Assembly (NCBI RefSeq): GCF_000005505.3
Contig: NC_016135.3
Coordinates: 12,246,613 to 12,310,612 of the forward strand
Reading direction: 5' to 3'
DNA length: 64,000 nt
Source: Brachypodium distachyon
Lineage: Eukaryota > Streptophyta > Magnoliopsida > Poales > Poaceae
A program made the position numbers and the translations under genes. Positions within the stretch are counted from its first letter, which is position 1. The number at the start of each line of letters is the position of its first letter. This document shows positions 22,210 through 34,800 of this stretch, piece after piece. The notes under the pieces are model-generated. The model saw only the letters and a program-made list of their open reading frames with translations. It did no database searches and was not told where the DNA came from.

Positions 22210-25200
22210 TGTGACATTCCAGAATTTTCCAATTCTAGAATGTTAAATAAAATAATTATTTTAATGAAAATATTGGCTTTGGAAATATTTTGGTTGTGAA
22301 TTTCTGAAGGATTTGAAATTTTTAGGACTTATTTAAATTTTTCCACACCATGTTTGAGTATTCAACGAAAGAGTGGATTAATATGACTATCCAAATTATA
22401 CAACATGGCTGGGACATTTATGTAAGTTCAAAGTTATTCTATTTTGGACCCATATGCATCTTATGACTTCCACCGGATTATTCTTTATATCCAAATAAAT
22501 CCTATGTCATATTTGAAAGATTTACTAACACACTAAGTTTCTAATTTGGATGCCATGACCATATGAGAGCATCGTTGGAATACTTAAATCGATTAGAAAT
22601 GTTCTCCAACATTTATTTAAATGTTAAAGAAACGGAATAATATGACTTCCCAAGTATATGGTTGGAAAACATATATAATGATTCACCTATGATTCTCTCG
22701 ATATTTGCTTTGTCGTGTTAATTTTGTTTTCGAGAAGAAGTTATCAAATATTCGAGAATAGGATAACGTGACATCCTGATGTGCAAATGTTATTCCAACA
22801 TTTATTCCATTGTTGAGAGTGGGATAACGTGACTTTCCAAACATATATAGTTGGAAACATCTGCGATGTTTACATGGTTTGTGATTTGGTGTTATAAAGC
22901 CATTTGAGAATTTTATTGAGCCGTATAATTATTATGAGATTTTAGCTAAGGAAGGGTTTTAGTGCAAAGTATGCAAACCCAATATTTTATTGGACTTTAA
23001 ACTAATTTATGAAACAAAGGTTTCGTAATAGATTTCAAAACCTATTTTATGTATTACTTATAAAGCTCTAATGACATTTATATAAGCAAAAGTATTTTCA
23101 CTTATTTTATTTTGAAAGAATTCAAGTCCCAAAAGTTCACACTTTGGAGGATTTGAATTTACAAATTTACTGGAGTTTATTTGGACTTATTTGGAGTTAT
23201 GAATCAAAAGTTATTAATAAAAACAAAAAATAAAAAAATAAAAAGGAAAAAAAAATGGACCGACCCAACTGGGCCGGCCCATCTCCACCGAGCGCCCCAG
23301 CCATCCACGAGCACGAACTCGTCTTCCTCTCCTCTGCAGGTAAGCAATCTTCTCCTTCCATATTTTCTTTCTTCGATTACTTTCCTTTCCGCGCGTCTCT
23401 CTCCAAAAGGAAACCACCTCATCAATCCTCACCATCCCGGGAACCCATTCAGGAAATCAATTTGAAGTTTCTCTCATAATCGCAGTTTCCAAAAATGGTG
23501 CCCCGAATGTCGGCCGTCGACATCCGCGTCCGATCTCCCTCCTCGGCCACTATAAAAGAATTCCACGCGCGTCACTTTGAGCCTTTGTCTCTCCTCTCCC
23601 ATTTCCATGTATAAAGTTTGGCCTCAAAACCTCTGTACAGCCGGCTATGTCGACGTCTTTTTCCACCGGTCACCGCCACCATTGTTGTCGGTGAAATCAC
23701 CCCGAACCTCCGTTCTTCGATTCCTTTCACCGGTCGACTCATGTGACCCTTACCTACCTTTGTGACAAGGTTTCGTGACCTTTTGATACCGTTGGCCGCG
23801 CCGTCTCCGAACCCATGCCAAAGCCGCGTCCGGAGCTCCGCCCGTCGCCATCCGGAGATGCTACGACCACGCAAGATGCGTCACGGTGTTCGCCTCGACG
23901 TCTTCCACCGCCCCATCAAACCCTACATCGACATCATCGCCGTCCTTCTTCAACTCCGGCGAACTCCGTATCTTTTCCCGTGAGGAACTTTTCAGCCGCA
24001 ACAGTTTTGATTAGCCATGTTTAGAAGCCCATATCTTTTGATCAGTATATTATTTTTGGCCGAATCTTTCTCTGTAGTTAGAGCACGTCCACCTCTCTAG
24101 ACCAGACCTGATTGTATACCCCGTCCGCATGATCTTCAATACAGAATCTTCGTTGGAAATTGCTATTCACAGTATGCTGTTTCTGGATTAGCCAACTTTC
24201 GAAATTAATATAAATTGTTCCATTGATCCGTTTGGTTGCAAGCCTTCTGTAGTTCATCAAATAGATCATGTTCTACATATTAGGGTACACATTGCACAAT
24301 TTAGGATTCGTCTACAGAGGTGTATCTTCAATCGAAAGTCGTATCTGTTAACACTGTCACATCAGTTAGCTATTTTCCAGAGCCTATATCTTTCGAGCCA
24401 TTACTCCAAAGTAGATGATTCTTCCTGTCATGTCAAGATAAAATCCAAATCTAAATCCTAGACCTCTTTTAACACCTTTCCAAGTTCATCCACACTAGTG
24501 CATCGTCATTGCAAAACAGTACCTTCAGCAGTTTCCCACACCTTGCCAATTCCAAGCCTTTAGTTACAGAAACTTTGTTATAAATTAGTCTGATTTGTAA
24601 GCCTGTATCTTTTGACTCACAATTCATATTTAGGTTAAAACAGTGGCTGTTGAAATCTTGTTAGATCTAGTTTAATTCATCCCATTGGCCCACTGTCTTT
24701 TGAAGCCATTAGTACCAGTATATTTTCAGTAGAAGTTAGTATCTTTAATCTGTCAGAATCAGACTAGCCAGCTTTACAAGCCAGTAGCTAATTCTCTGTA
24801 GATCCTTTTGGGATGAGACTTGTTGGGTTAGCAAGTACAATCTTAATACTATACATTAGTATACTTTTCATCCCATGTTCTGCCATTTAGCATCATTTGC
24901 CAAACAGCCAAAGTATCTAAGTTATAACAATTCCTATAAACTTAAATTCCAGACTTAGCCACATTAGTCCATGCCCAACCAAACTTTGTATCTGTTAACA
25001 CTATCTTATTGATTAGCAATGTTCCAAAGCCCATACATGTTGATCCATATTTTCAAACCAGTTCATTCTTTCTGTAGTGACTAGAGTACACCAAACTCTA
25101 ATTTCTGGACCACTTTGTACACCTTCCAAAGTTAATCTACAGTAACCCATGACCCCTAGAAAATCGTATCTGTTAACAAACATTGACTTCACCGTTTCAA

Positions 25201-26828
25201 TTCCGATAGAACCCAAGCCTTGTTCCTACCTCTTAGATCTATGCCTAGGATAGCCTAATAGTAGTTAGGAACTGTTTAATTTGAACTTTGTATATTGCTT
25301 TGGTTCTTTATTTGGAGTTATGATTTGGAGTTCTCGAATAGTTTTTATTATTGCTTTTCGTTCTTCGCGATAGATTATATGGAGTGCGGTAACTGTGAGT
25401 ATCAAAAAGAAGAAGAATACAAAGACACTAATCAGGCAAGTTCACTTTGACCATTTACCCATTATTTTATTATGCACTAGATTTTATTAGTTGCATTGTT
25501 AGGATTATTATTGTATTTATGCTAGCTATGATCTGTCCTAGTAGTATAGGATACCTTTGCCATGACCCTACCACCAATTGCCATCGTAGTAGTAAATTGC
25601 TATGCTATGCTAATATACGAGGGTGGTATTATTACAATGTGATACTATTGAATTACAATATGATTTTCCTAGTGTATGGCAAAACAAGTAATTCAATGAA
25701 TCGTCCTGGGTGGGCTGCTTTGAATTTTTGGATGTCGTGACGTTAGGTCCATTTCTATGGGGTCCGCTGAGTCGTCTCTCCGTGTGATTCGGGAGCGTCC
25801 ATGCTCGCCTCCCCGTGCGATTCGGGGAGCGCCTGCGTCACAATGTGGGATGCTACTCGGGATAACCAGAGACTGGACTAGTTTCCTGTTTAGTAGCTTC
25901 CAATACAACCACATGGTATTATGGGCTCTGCCAGGATGGACGTAAGAAATATGAAACCTGGATCCGAGGTGACATCGGTATGTAGCAGTGTAGGTAGGAA
26001 CGCGTCCCTCAGGTGGTTTGGGGGAATATGTTCTGAAAATTCCTGTAATCGATGCCGTTGCTACTCTACCCTGAGGATAGCAAGGGATTAACACATCGAT
26101 TTCTTGTGGGTAAAGTGTACCACCTCTCGAGAGTGTCAAACTAAGTACTTAGCCGTGTCCCCGGTTACGGACAATTTTGAGCAACTAGATATTGAGGCTG
26201 TAAGGAAAGTCTCACTCATTCAAATTTCATAATAAAACGAATGGATTGAACTGGGTAGGAGCATTAATGTTTCTACTCAATGTGCCTAGGTTAATAGGAG
26301 CATGGGTGTTTCTACCCCGTGTCCAATAGAATTCAAAAAACTATTTTGGTTAAAAATGATAGGATTAAACATTGACGCTTTTATGCAAATAGCCAAAACT
26401 CCACCTTGCCAAATACTGCATGTACTTGATAGGATCTGTTATAACCTTTTGATGAACTTGCCAATACATTCAATATATTGATCCCCTAGTGGCTGCAACG
26501 TTTAAATGTTGCAGGTGAACCAAGTGAAGAGTGAGGTATGAATTGTTAGGATTGCGAGTTTACATTCCAACATGTTTCGACTGTGGAGTTGTTATGGGAC
26601 TCCTGTATCTTCTGCCTTCCGCTGCAAGATTTTCTTTCTTTTGAGATAACCCATGAGGTTATGCAATATGTAAGTTACTACTAAAATTCTGGATCAATGT
26701 GGTGTAATATACTTTTGACCTTTGTATCTTGATATTACATCTTGAAACTGTGTGTGCTAGCGAGTCGATCCAGGGACTAGCACAGTAAGCACAGAAATCG
26801 AACCCTAGTAAGGGGGAGGATCGCTTCA
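22210..26828 (+). mobile_element. Family F long LTR-like element, copy 2 (variant 5' part), plus strand
   Basis: This unit is 4,619 bp, starting TGTGACATTCC and ending GGATCGCTTCA. It is flanked by ACCGA (22,205-22,209) and GCCGA (26,829-26,833), a 5-bp target duplication with one change. The last about 1.4 kb (from 25,437) matches copies 1 and 3, while the first 3.2 kb does not match them. The 5' part holds an internal promoter-like region (TATAAAAG at 23,551-23,558) and diverged repeats with phrases such as CCCATATCTTTTGATC between 24,010 and 25,220. No retroviral-type protein domain is seen. A solo LTR of a long-LTR subfamily is the best reading. Confidence 0.8.
24012..25220 (+). repeat. 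Diverged tandem repeats in family F copy 2
   Basis: Related blocks begin near 24,012, 24,366 and 25,016, with shorter pieces near 24,600 and 24,690. Each starts with a form of TTAGCCATGTTTAGAAGCC then CATATCTTTTGATC and continues to a form of CTCTAGACC. Spacing is irregular, about 200-350 bp. They are non-coding as far as can be seen. Confidence 0.55.
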
Positions 26829-29140
26829 GCCGATCTAAAACACATGCTATCAACTCCACCGGTCCTCGTAGCCCCACTCGAGAATGAGCCTCTCTTGCTA
26901 TACCTCGCCGCCACAAATCAAGTGGTCAACACGGCCTTGGTAGTCCAAAGAGCAGAAGAAGGGAAAGCGCAGCCAGTCCAAAGTCCAGTATACTACGTTA
27001 GTGAGGTGTTGTCCCTCACAAAGCAACGTTATCCACATTATCAGAATCTGGCATACGGAGTATTCATGACGGCTCGGACGCTGGAACATTATTTTCAACA
27101 ACACCCGATCGTCGTAGTAAGTGAAGCTCCACTCGCCAACATTCTCAACAACCCAGAGGCAACATGACGAGTCGCCCAGTGGGGAATCAAGCTTTCACCC
27201 AGGAATATCACATACGAGCGCCGGAAAGCAATCAAGTCACAGGTCTTGCTAGATTTCATCGCCGAGTGGACAGAGATGCAGATTCCAAGCCCACCCGACT
27301 TGTCGAGTGCCTGGACCATGTATTTTGATGGGTCCAAGCGGGCAGAAGTCGTCGGGGCAGGAGTAATATTGATCTCACCAAAAGGAAACAGGATGCGCTA
27401 TGTTTTTCAGATGCACTTCCGCAATGCCTCGAACAATGAAGCCGAGTACGAAGCTCGGTTGCATGGCATGATGATGGCAAAAGCGTGCGGCGCCACTCGC
27501 CTAATGATATATGGTGACTCTAACTTGGTTGTGCAGCAAACAATGAAGACCTGTGACGCAGTATTAGACACCATGATTGCCTACCGAGATATGTACAACA
27601 CATTGGAGGGTAATTTCGACGGTTGTAAGCTCGCGCATGTCAGCCGAGCCAGTAATGAAGAGGCTGATCATTTGGCTAACTTGGGATCCATGCGGGCAGC
27701 AGTTCCGCCTGGCGTTTTCCTGGAAATCATCCAGCAGCGAAGCATCAAAAAGAAGAGCGCGACAGTTTCAGTCAAGAAGGCGCCCAACTCAGATCCCATA
27801 GCCGATTCAGCAGTCTCACCTGACAACCCCGCAAATGAGCAAGCAGCAGCCGGCGCAGTCGAAGTCCTGGCAATTGAACCAAGATGGATGAAGCCTTTAC
27901 TTGCATACATGCTCCGGCAAGAGTTGCCAAAGGATACAACCGAAGCTAGAAGGGTTATGCAGCGATCGAAAGCTTTCACAGTAATCAACAGCGAATTATA
28001 AAAGCGCAGCGTCTCCGGGTTATTTCAGAGATGTATCTCACCAGAAGAGGGACATGATATCCTGCTAGATATCCATCAGCGCACGTGCGGGCACCACGCC
28101 GGGAACAAGACAATCGCAGCCAAAGCTTTTAGAGCTGGGTTCTACTAGCCCACGGCCTTACTCGATGCCCAGGCTATCGTCAGCAAATGCGAGGCATGTC
28201 AGATGTTCGCCACGAAACCGCATGCCCCAACGTCCAAACTCAAGACAATTCCCATCGCCTGGCCTTTTGCGCAATGGGGACTCGACATGGTAGGCCCGTT
28301 GAGAAAGTCGTGTCATGGAGGACACCGTTTTCTGCTGGTCGCAGTAGACAAATTTTCGAAGTGGATCAAAGCCATGCCAATCGCAAATGCCACATCTGCA
28401 ACGGCTATTCAATTCTTCTGGTCTATTGTCGTCCGTTTTGGCGTTCCTCACAGTATCATCACGGACAATGGGAGCAACTTCAAAGCAGCCGACTTTCAAG
28501 ACTTCTACGCGCAGATGGGGATCTGAATCAACTATGCTGCAGTTGCGTACCCGCAGACAAATGGCCAAGTCGAAAAGGCCAATGGTCTACTCACCTAAGG
28601 CATGCGGAAAAGGTTGATACACCCCTGCGGAGAGCAGCTGACGCATGGGCTGAAGAACTCCCTTCGGTACTCTAGAGCCTGAGGACTACACCCAATTCTT
28701 CAACGCAGTTTACTCCTTTCTTCATGGTGTACGGAGCAGAAGCAGTGCTGCCATCCGAAGTAACGTACAACGCACCTCGGGTCACAGCATACGCTGGACC
28801 AGATTGCAGAGAAGGTATGGAAGATGCACTCGACGCAGCAGATGAGGCACGCGATATCGCCCTGGCTCGGTCAGCAGTCTACCAACAGAGTCTCCGCAAT
28901 TGTCACGACCGTCGACTACGCCGTCGTTCATTCGTTGAAGGCGACCTAGTCCTTCGGCTGAAACAGAAAGGTCACCACAAATTGGCATCGCCCTGGGAAG
29001 GACCCTACATCATATCCAAAGTGATTCCTGGTGGAGCCTACATCCTGAAGGATCCAGCCACCAGCGTTGATTTCGGTTTTACGCTTAGTTTTTTCTGCAA
29101 ACAGACTCAGTTTTTATCATCTTCAGTCTCTATTAAGTAA
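26829..29140 (+). pseudogene. Element A pol, part 3: RNase H, archaeal-type RNase H and integrase, decayed
   Basis: The RT-linked RNase H remnant (26,834-27,300) is followed by a second RNase H at about 27,310-27,690. Its landmarks are MYFDGSKR, NNEAEYEARLHG, YGDSNLVVQQ and SNEEADHLAN, giving D, E, D and D catalytic positions. This is the aRNH typical of Tat elements. The integrase has a zinc-binding remnant ending CEACQ (about 28,188), D in WGLDMVGP, D in ITDNGSNF and E in GQVEKAN, then a basic region and WEGPYII (GPY module) at about 28,994-29,014. In-frame stops are at 27,165, 27,999, 28,146, 28,524 and 28,596. The cDNA-integrating enzyme is therefore inactive. Confidence 0.9.
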
Positions 29141-29676
29141 TATTATTTTCATCAGTACGTCATTCAATAAAGATTAGTTTTTTCCCTTGCACATGAGCTG
29201 AATTACTACATTAAATACCTCCGTCTTTTCAAAGACCTAAGGGATGCATCTATATGATACCGCTTGAGTACGGCAACTCCAGCGTCGCGGTTAAAGCTCC
29301 GCGGGTGGCACTCACCCAACAGTCAATCAGGACTTAGGGGCTGCACGAGGCACCCGCGAAAACAAACATCGTACAAATCATAATTACACACCTCCAGGAG
29401 GGAACTCCAAACCACCAGCTCGACACCTTCATCAACGGACGGCACTCAGGCACAAGTCTACCACCCTTTGTCACGATACAAGATACTCAATATCCGCAAA
29501 CGAGATAAAGGTACGTATTCAAAATATTTAACTAACAGAATTTTGGTTGCAGAACACGACAAAGAAGAGGAAACACAAGCTGTTCGACACCTAATGACAA
29601 GAAAGGACTTGGGGGCTATCCCCCCCCCCAAAAAAAAAAAAACACAAGTGCTAAAGCTCAGGAACGCAATAGAAGT
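29141..29676. other. Spacer between pol and antisense module of element A
   Basis: No coding homology is seen. The stretch includes GGACTTAGGGGCTGCACGAG at about 29,331 and GACTTGGGGGCTATCC at about 29,606, both resembling the polypurine tract at 36,590-36,605, and a C10/A12 homopolymer junction at about 29,620-29,642. Confidence 0.5.
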
Positions 29677-30336
29677 CTATATCATCTCGACATGGTTGAC
29701 CAGTTCTCGAGCATGCCACTCGACGGCGTCATAATAATACTCCATGTTGACCTCGCCATCTTCAAAAAACGACACCACATGCACTCCCACCAGATCGAGG
29801 CCGGGATATCGAAGCCTAACAAAAGCCAGGCCAACGGTGGCGCCAGTTACAAGCTGCTCATGTATATAGCTCTTGATGACAGCCGAATCCATGAACAAGC
29901 AGACCAAACTATCAGTTATAATCTGGCGGCACGAGCTCAAACAAGCTTTGGCTCGGGCAGCTCGATCCTGCAGAAGCGCCAGTACATACCCCCTATCGGA
30001 ATCAAACCAGAAGGAAGGAACAGTTGGCCCTGCCCGTTGAAGCGTGTTCAGGCGATGACGAACACGACCAGTCTCTTCATGGGACTCGGGGATAATCTCT
30101 GCAAACACACTTGTTCAAGATGGAAAGCAATACACAACACGCAGTCACAACGGACAATGCTTACCACGCAGATCAGAGCTTATCGAGACTAGCTCCCCCA
30201 GGAGAAATTCCTCCCAGGTGGCAGCAGCGCGAGCCTTCGACTTCCACACAACAACCTCCCCGCGAAGCTCCAAGAGCTGACGTTCAGCGTCCCTCACGCG
30301 ATCGCGAAGATACACAATCTCGTCAGAGCGACTCAT
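29677..30336 (-). CDS. Antisense ORF-C of element A, two exons, apparently intact
   Basis: Exon 1 runs 30,336-30,165 (ATG at 30,336-30,334) and encodes a charged coiled coil of about 57 residues (RDRVRDAERQLLELRGEV). The donor is G/GTAAGC and the acceptor TTTGCAG/AG. Exon 2 runs 30,098-29,677 and contains FWFDSDRGYVLALLQDR, then a conserved SCR, and LRYPGLDLVGVHV near the C-terminus. The total is about 198 residues with no internal stop. It is paralogous to ORF-B in exon structure and in FW(F/Y)DxDRGxxLALxQDR. An in-frame upstream Met at 30,393 is possible. The function is unknown. The open frame in an otherwise broken element is notable, but it could be chance, since the ORF is short. Confidence 0.6.
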
Positions 30337-30417
30337 CTTGACGAAACCAATGGAATCGCTGATCGAGCGGGATATGCCAATCAGTGAGTCCAAACCCGAC
30401 TATAATAGTCGAGCATG

Positions 30418-30860
30418 GACTCGGGGGCTACTCCCATCGGGAGCGCTAATCGCGCACCCGACGAAATATTACCAACTCAAGATTTGTTCGAGTCCATGCC
30501 TAACTCCACGCAGTTAGCCACGCACTCGGGGGCTACTCCCATCGGGAGCGCTGTCCGCGCACCCGACGATAACTTCCTAATCCATGATACATCCGAGTTC
30601 TATCCTAACTCGGCGCAGTTGACCACGCACTCGGGGGCTATTGCCGTCAGGGATGCTACCCGCATACTCGATGGTAACCTACGCAACACAAACGGACAAA
30701 ACGCATAGCATCTGAACATCGATTTATATAACAGATCCAATACAACGGCCACATACAAGTCGAATTTTTCTTTCGAGTCCGTCCCCAACTACAAGCAGAA
30801 CACACACTTGGGGGATACTCTCATCGGGAGCACTGAACGGGCACCCGATATTTTTCCCTA
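30418..30860 (+). repeat. 105-bp tandem repeats with polypurine-tract-like core
   Basis: The core CACTCGGGGGCTACTCCCAT recurs at 30,418, 30,523 and 30,628 (period 105 bp), with a degraded copy near 30,805. Each is followed by GGGAGCGCT and a CGCACCCGA box. The core resembles the element's own polypurine tract (ACTCGGGGGCTAAC at 36,592-36,605). The array lies between antisense ORF-B and ORF-C, covering the upstream side of ORF-C. Confidence 0.8.
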
Positions 30861-30961
30861 GGTGCCTACGGTAAGACTTGACTTGCGACCTGGTTCGCCT
30901 CAAGCTGTGTTTGCTCCGCCTCTTCATGGAGGAAGATGATCCATAGAGCCGGTTGCAGAGT

Positions 30962-31642
30962 TCAATCCATCTGGGGTCGAATATCAACCGTCTCCCCGGG
31001 CATCATAGGCAGTTCATGGATATGGTCAAGATCCAAACTGGGATGCTTCACTAGGGCAAACGCCAACGCATGTTGAGCGCCCCTAATCATCAAACTCCGA
31101 GCAAAATCTTGTATAACCGTGCCCCCGCAAAATTTCTGCATCAAAGCTTCGAGTCCAGCAGGCGGTCGACGCAGAGGAAACAAGGATTGGTACACATGCT
31201 CCAGCGTCGATCGACAGGAGTCGGCGAAATCCCCTACCTGGTCAACACGGTCTTGCATCAATGCCAAAGTTCGGCCCCTGTCTCTGTCATACCAGAAGGA
31301 TGGTCTGTTCGGCGTGTTCAGCCTGCTCAGTCGGGAGTTCAACCATTCGGCCTCCGTTTGGGGATCAATTTGAAGGTCTGGAGCATCAGAGTCAATAACG
31401 ACAACAGTTGCAAAGAAGACAGTCAATGGAAGGAAAGACATTCAGTTACCCGCCAGTTTCTCGCACATCATCGACAACTCTTTCATCAGAAATTCTTCAT
31501 GGTCAGTGGCAGCTTTGGCTTTTGTTCGCTGCACGGCCCCCTCCCCAGTAATCACCCGAAGTTTCTGCTCGAAACCCTTTAGCTGGTCTCTCAGTATCGT
31601 CAGGTCCAGAAGAGAAGCGGGGGAGGGCGCTGGAGTCGCCAT
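30962..31642 (-). pseudogene. Antisense ORF-B of element A, two exons, acceptor damaged
   Basis: Exon 1 (31,642-31,450) encodes a Pro/Ala-rich start and a coiled coil (LKGFEQKLRVI), ending at a GTAACT donor. Exon 2 (about 31,400-30,962) carries FWYDRDRGRTLALMQDR, then SCR, LFPLRRPP and LVKHPSLDLDHIHELP, with a stop at 30,962. The expected acceptor reads CTTTGCAAC, where an AG has probably become AA. The layout is the same as ORF-C, so the two are likely tandem duplicates. The function is unknown. Confidence 0.6.
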
Positions 31643-31885
31643 GGAGCGGGCACTAGCTGCAACTGCGCAGGAACGGCTTGGGTAACTGGTGTTTCGTGCG
31701 TTTCATCATCATCGCTCTACAGCGCCAAGCAAGACAGAAATGAAAATACATCTTCAAAAGAAGGCCAAGAGGGATTCATATTGCATCAAAAAAAGATATT
31801 GCAAGCACCATAGTACGGAGTCATCTTAAATGAAATCCTGGCGAAGTCAATACTACCAACTATTACAGTAAAGCAAAAACAAACT

Positions 31886-34800
31886 TCATGACGAAGGACT
31901 AGCTCCCACCTCATCCGTAGCCTCCTGTGTGGATCGGACAGTCGCCGCGTTCAGCTGCTCGATCACGATGCTAAACTTCTTCGCCAATTTGCGTCCCCGC
32001 TTGACAAAGTGCTTCAACTTGACGACTTGTCCATCAGGAGTCTTGGGGGCGCCATCAGCAACCTTCTGCAACAGCGCTTGGTCGAGTCCATGCGCGAGCG
32101 AAAGGATGAATGCAGCCTCAGCACCTGCCTGGGTCTGCGCGCGAGTGAAGTCTTCGAGTGGGTCTTCACCGTCGAAGAAGCTCAGCACAACCCGTCGAGT
32201 GAGCTTGGTGCCTCGACGTCTGGATACATGCTCGTAAATAATGACCTCAGCGAGGAAGTCACCTTCGCGAGCATGTCACCCGCGTGATTGCACAACTCCT
32301 CGACGGAGCCCGCCACACCACTCAATTCAGTGACTTGGTGTTTGCCACGAAGAGAGGACAGTGAGCCAAGAGAATCTGCGCCAAAATCATGTCAGTCGAA
32401 GACATCAAAGGGGCAAGGAAACAATGTCAGTTACGATTAAACTCACCGGATAGTGCGTCGATGGCAGCCGACAGTCGCGTCATCAACTCATAATCTCGAG
32501 TGGCAATTTCCTTCCTCTCGAGTGCCAAGCCCTCCTGCGCTTCCAGCTTGGTCTGCTTGACAGCCGCATCCACCTCGGCGCGAGCAACAGTCACTTCCTT
32601 GGCAGAGTCAGCAACCAGCTGCTCGTACTTCGACCGCCACTCTTGACTATTACCAACCGCCACGTCACGTAGTCGGTTGGCTTGTTCAGTCAATCCTGCA
32701 AAAACAGGTAGGGTTTTCAGGAGCCAAGTCCGTACAGACATTATAGACAGGGATTAAGTACAAGTTCAAATTGAAAGGTTTTTCCCCTCCAATACTAGGT
32801 AGCGGTCGCCAAGGTCCACCAACCTTTCAACAAAAGGCTGCAATGGAAAGAAATACGAGAAATAGTTATGAGCACGAAACGATGTTTCACTCAACACTCC
32901 CATCAGGAGAATACTCACATGGTTTTCCAGGGCCAAAGCCCCAATACAAAGCTGGGATGCTGAAGTCGACAGTTGAGCAACAGTCAGAGTCGGGGCCGTC
33001 TCAAGAAGCTTGGCGGATGAGTTCCTCGCCGGCGAAGAATCTCGCGCCTCGCACCGAGCTAAGGAGGCACTCAGTTTTGAAGGACTCCGGGCTGGAGAAA
33101 CAGCACGAGAGTTCTTGACCACGGCGTCACCATCACTATGGAGTTTAACTACTTATTAACTTGGAAAGAAGAATTCTTAACCAACAAAGGAACTGGTCTC
33201 TGAACTTACCTGGAGGAACCACTCGATGACACATCAAATATGCGAAGGCGTCCTTTCGGCTTGACAGTGACCTTGGCCTTCTTGGTCAGGGGAGCCGATG
33301 GGGATGGTGATCGGAGCTTCGGTTCGTCGGATGCGGCCGTGGCACTCAACGGAATTATCTGCTCAGGCACCTCATGCTGATGAGAGTCTCCAGTCGACTG
33401 CTCCGCTTCACTCGACCGACCACGCTTGCGCGAATGATGATCATCTTCCTCCTCATCCACGGCGTCCTTGTAAAGGGCGTCGGAGTTGGAGCAGTCAACC
33501 AGCTCATCATCATCAACTGGCACCCCTTCGTCCAGTGGAGGCTGGCTCTGGGTGACCCTGCAACAACACTTTTTCAATATAAACTAACTCGGAAGTTGCA
33601 GTGTAGTAAGTGGCGAGTGAGTAAGGAAAATTCACCTCTTCACGCGACCGGTCGGGTCCATAAGGCGGCAGAGGTGACTCCAGATCTTCCAAGGTGATCT
33701 CTCTTCGAGTGACCACCCCTACTGTCACACCAGTGGCACCCGGGGTACCACTGTGCATGACGTGTGGGTCGTCTCACCCGCTCCCTGCAAGGATAGTGCC
33801 CCGGGCAGCACCGCACGAGCTGCCCGGCAAGCCACCAGCCCGGCAGGACTAGCCAGGCTACGGGGGTTACCCTGGAAGGCAACAAGAGAATCCCCGTCTA
33901 GGCGCTCCCCGGGAAGGTCATTTGCCGGGGAGGGTGTTCCCGGGCGCGGGCGCTTGCTACTGAGGCGGTACCAAACGGACAGAGCATTGACGCCACGTGG
34001 CCGCCCGGCGGGCTCCCTGTGCGCAGGGCTCGTCAAGGCAAGGAGTGAAGCTCAAGCAAGCATTTAATGCTCCGACAGAAAGGGGATTCCCCTTCTAGTC
34101 AGCCCACAGTGACTGGCCCGCTGTGAATTCTAGGCACATAGCGCCCTAGCCGCAGGGCTACTCACCATGCATGCAAGCCAGCGCAGCGAGGGCAAGCTGC
34201 CCGAGTTCTTTGCTCGCCATTTGTCACCCATGCACCAAGGCACCTGTGGTATCTACTTGAGTATAAAAGGAGGACCGTTGCCAACGGTCAAAGGATTCGG
34301 TTCCTTACTAGTTTTAGCCAGAAATAGTAAATAGTCCTTAGCAGAAAAGGAGAGAACGCCCGGGAACTCCCCCGGCAACCGGTAAACCCTTGTTCTGTTA
34401 ATAAGAACATAGAAGCAGGACGTAGGGTTTTACACCTCAGGGTGGCCTGAACCTGGGTAAAACGATCGTGTGCATCTTCACGCTTGACATTGGCCTCGCC
34501 GGCGATCGCCGGAGCGATCCCCAACGCTCTCTGCCGAACCTAAAGGGGGTGCCACACACCCTCGGTGTCTACGTCCCGGGCTACGACACCTACTCGAGTC
34601 AGAAGGTCCTCGTCCGACAAATCTTGAGCACAGACGCGAGTGGAGTCTGACGACCCCAAGTACTCCCACATGGAGTGGGCTATGGCCTAGATCGGCTGAA
34701 TCCTCCTCTTCATGAAAAGGGCGATGAGTTGCAGACCCCTCACTTCCTTCTCTGGAGTCTGTTGAACCTCAGCCACTTGCTTTAGCAGAATAGTAGCCTC

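Noticed and set aside
1264..26139. Conserved antisense open frame (starts MTLSRGGTLYPQE) in all three family F copies, up to 163 codons
   Set aside because: It lies antisense in the shared 3' module. The copies are nearly identical DNA, so similarity does not imply coding. It is cut by a stop in copy 3, lacks a recognisable domain and has no ordered start context.
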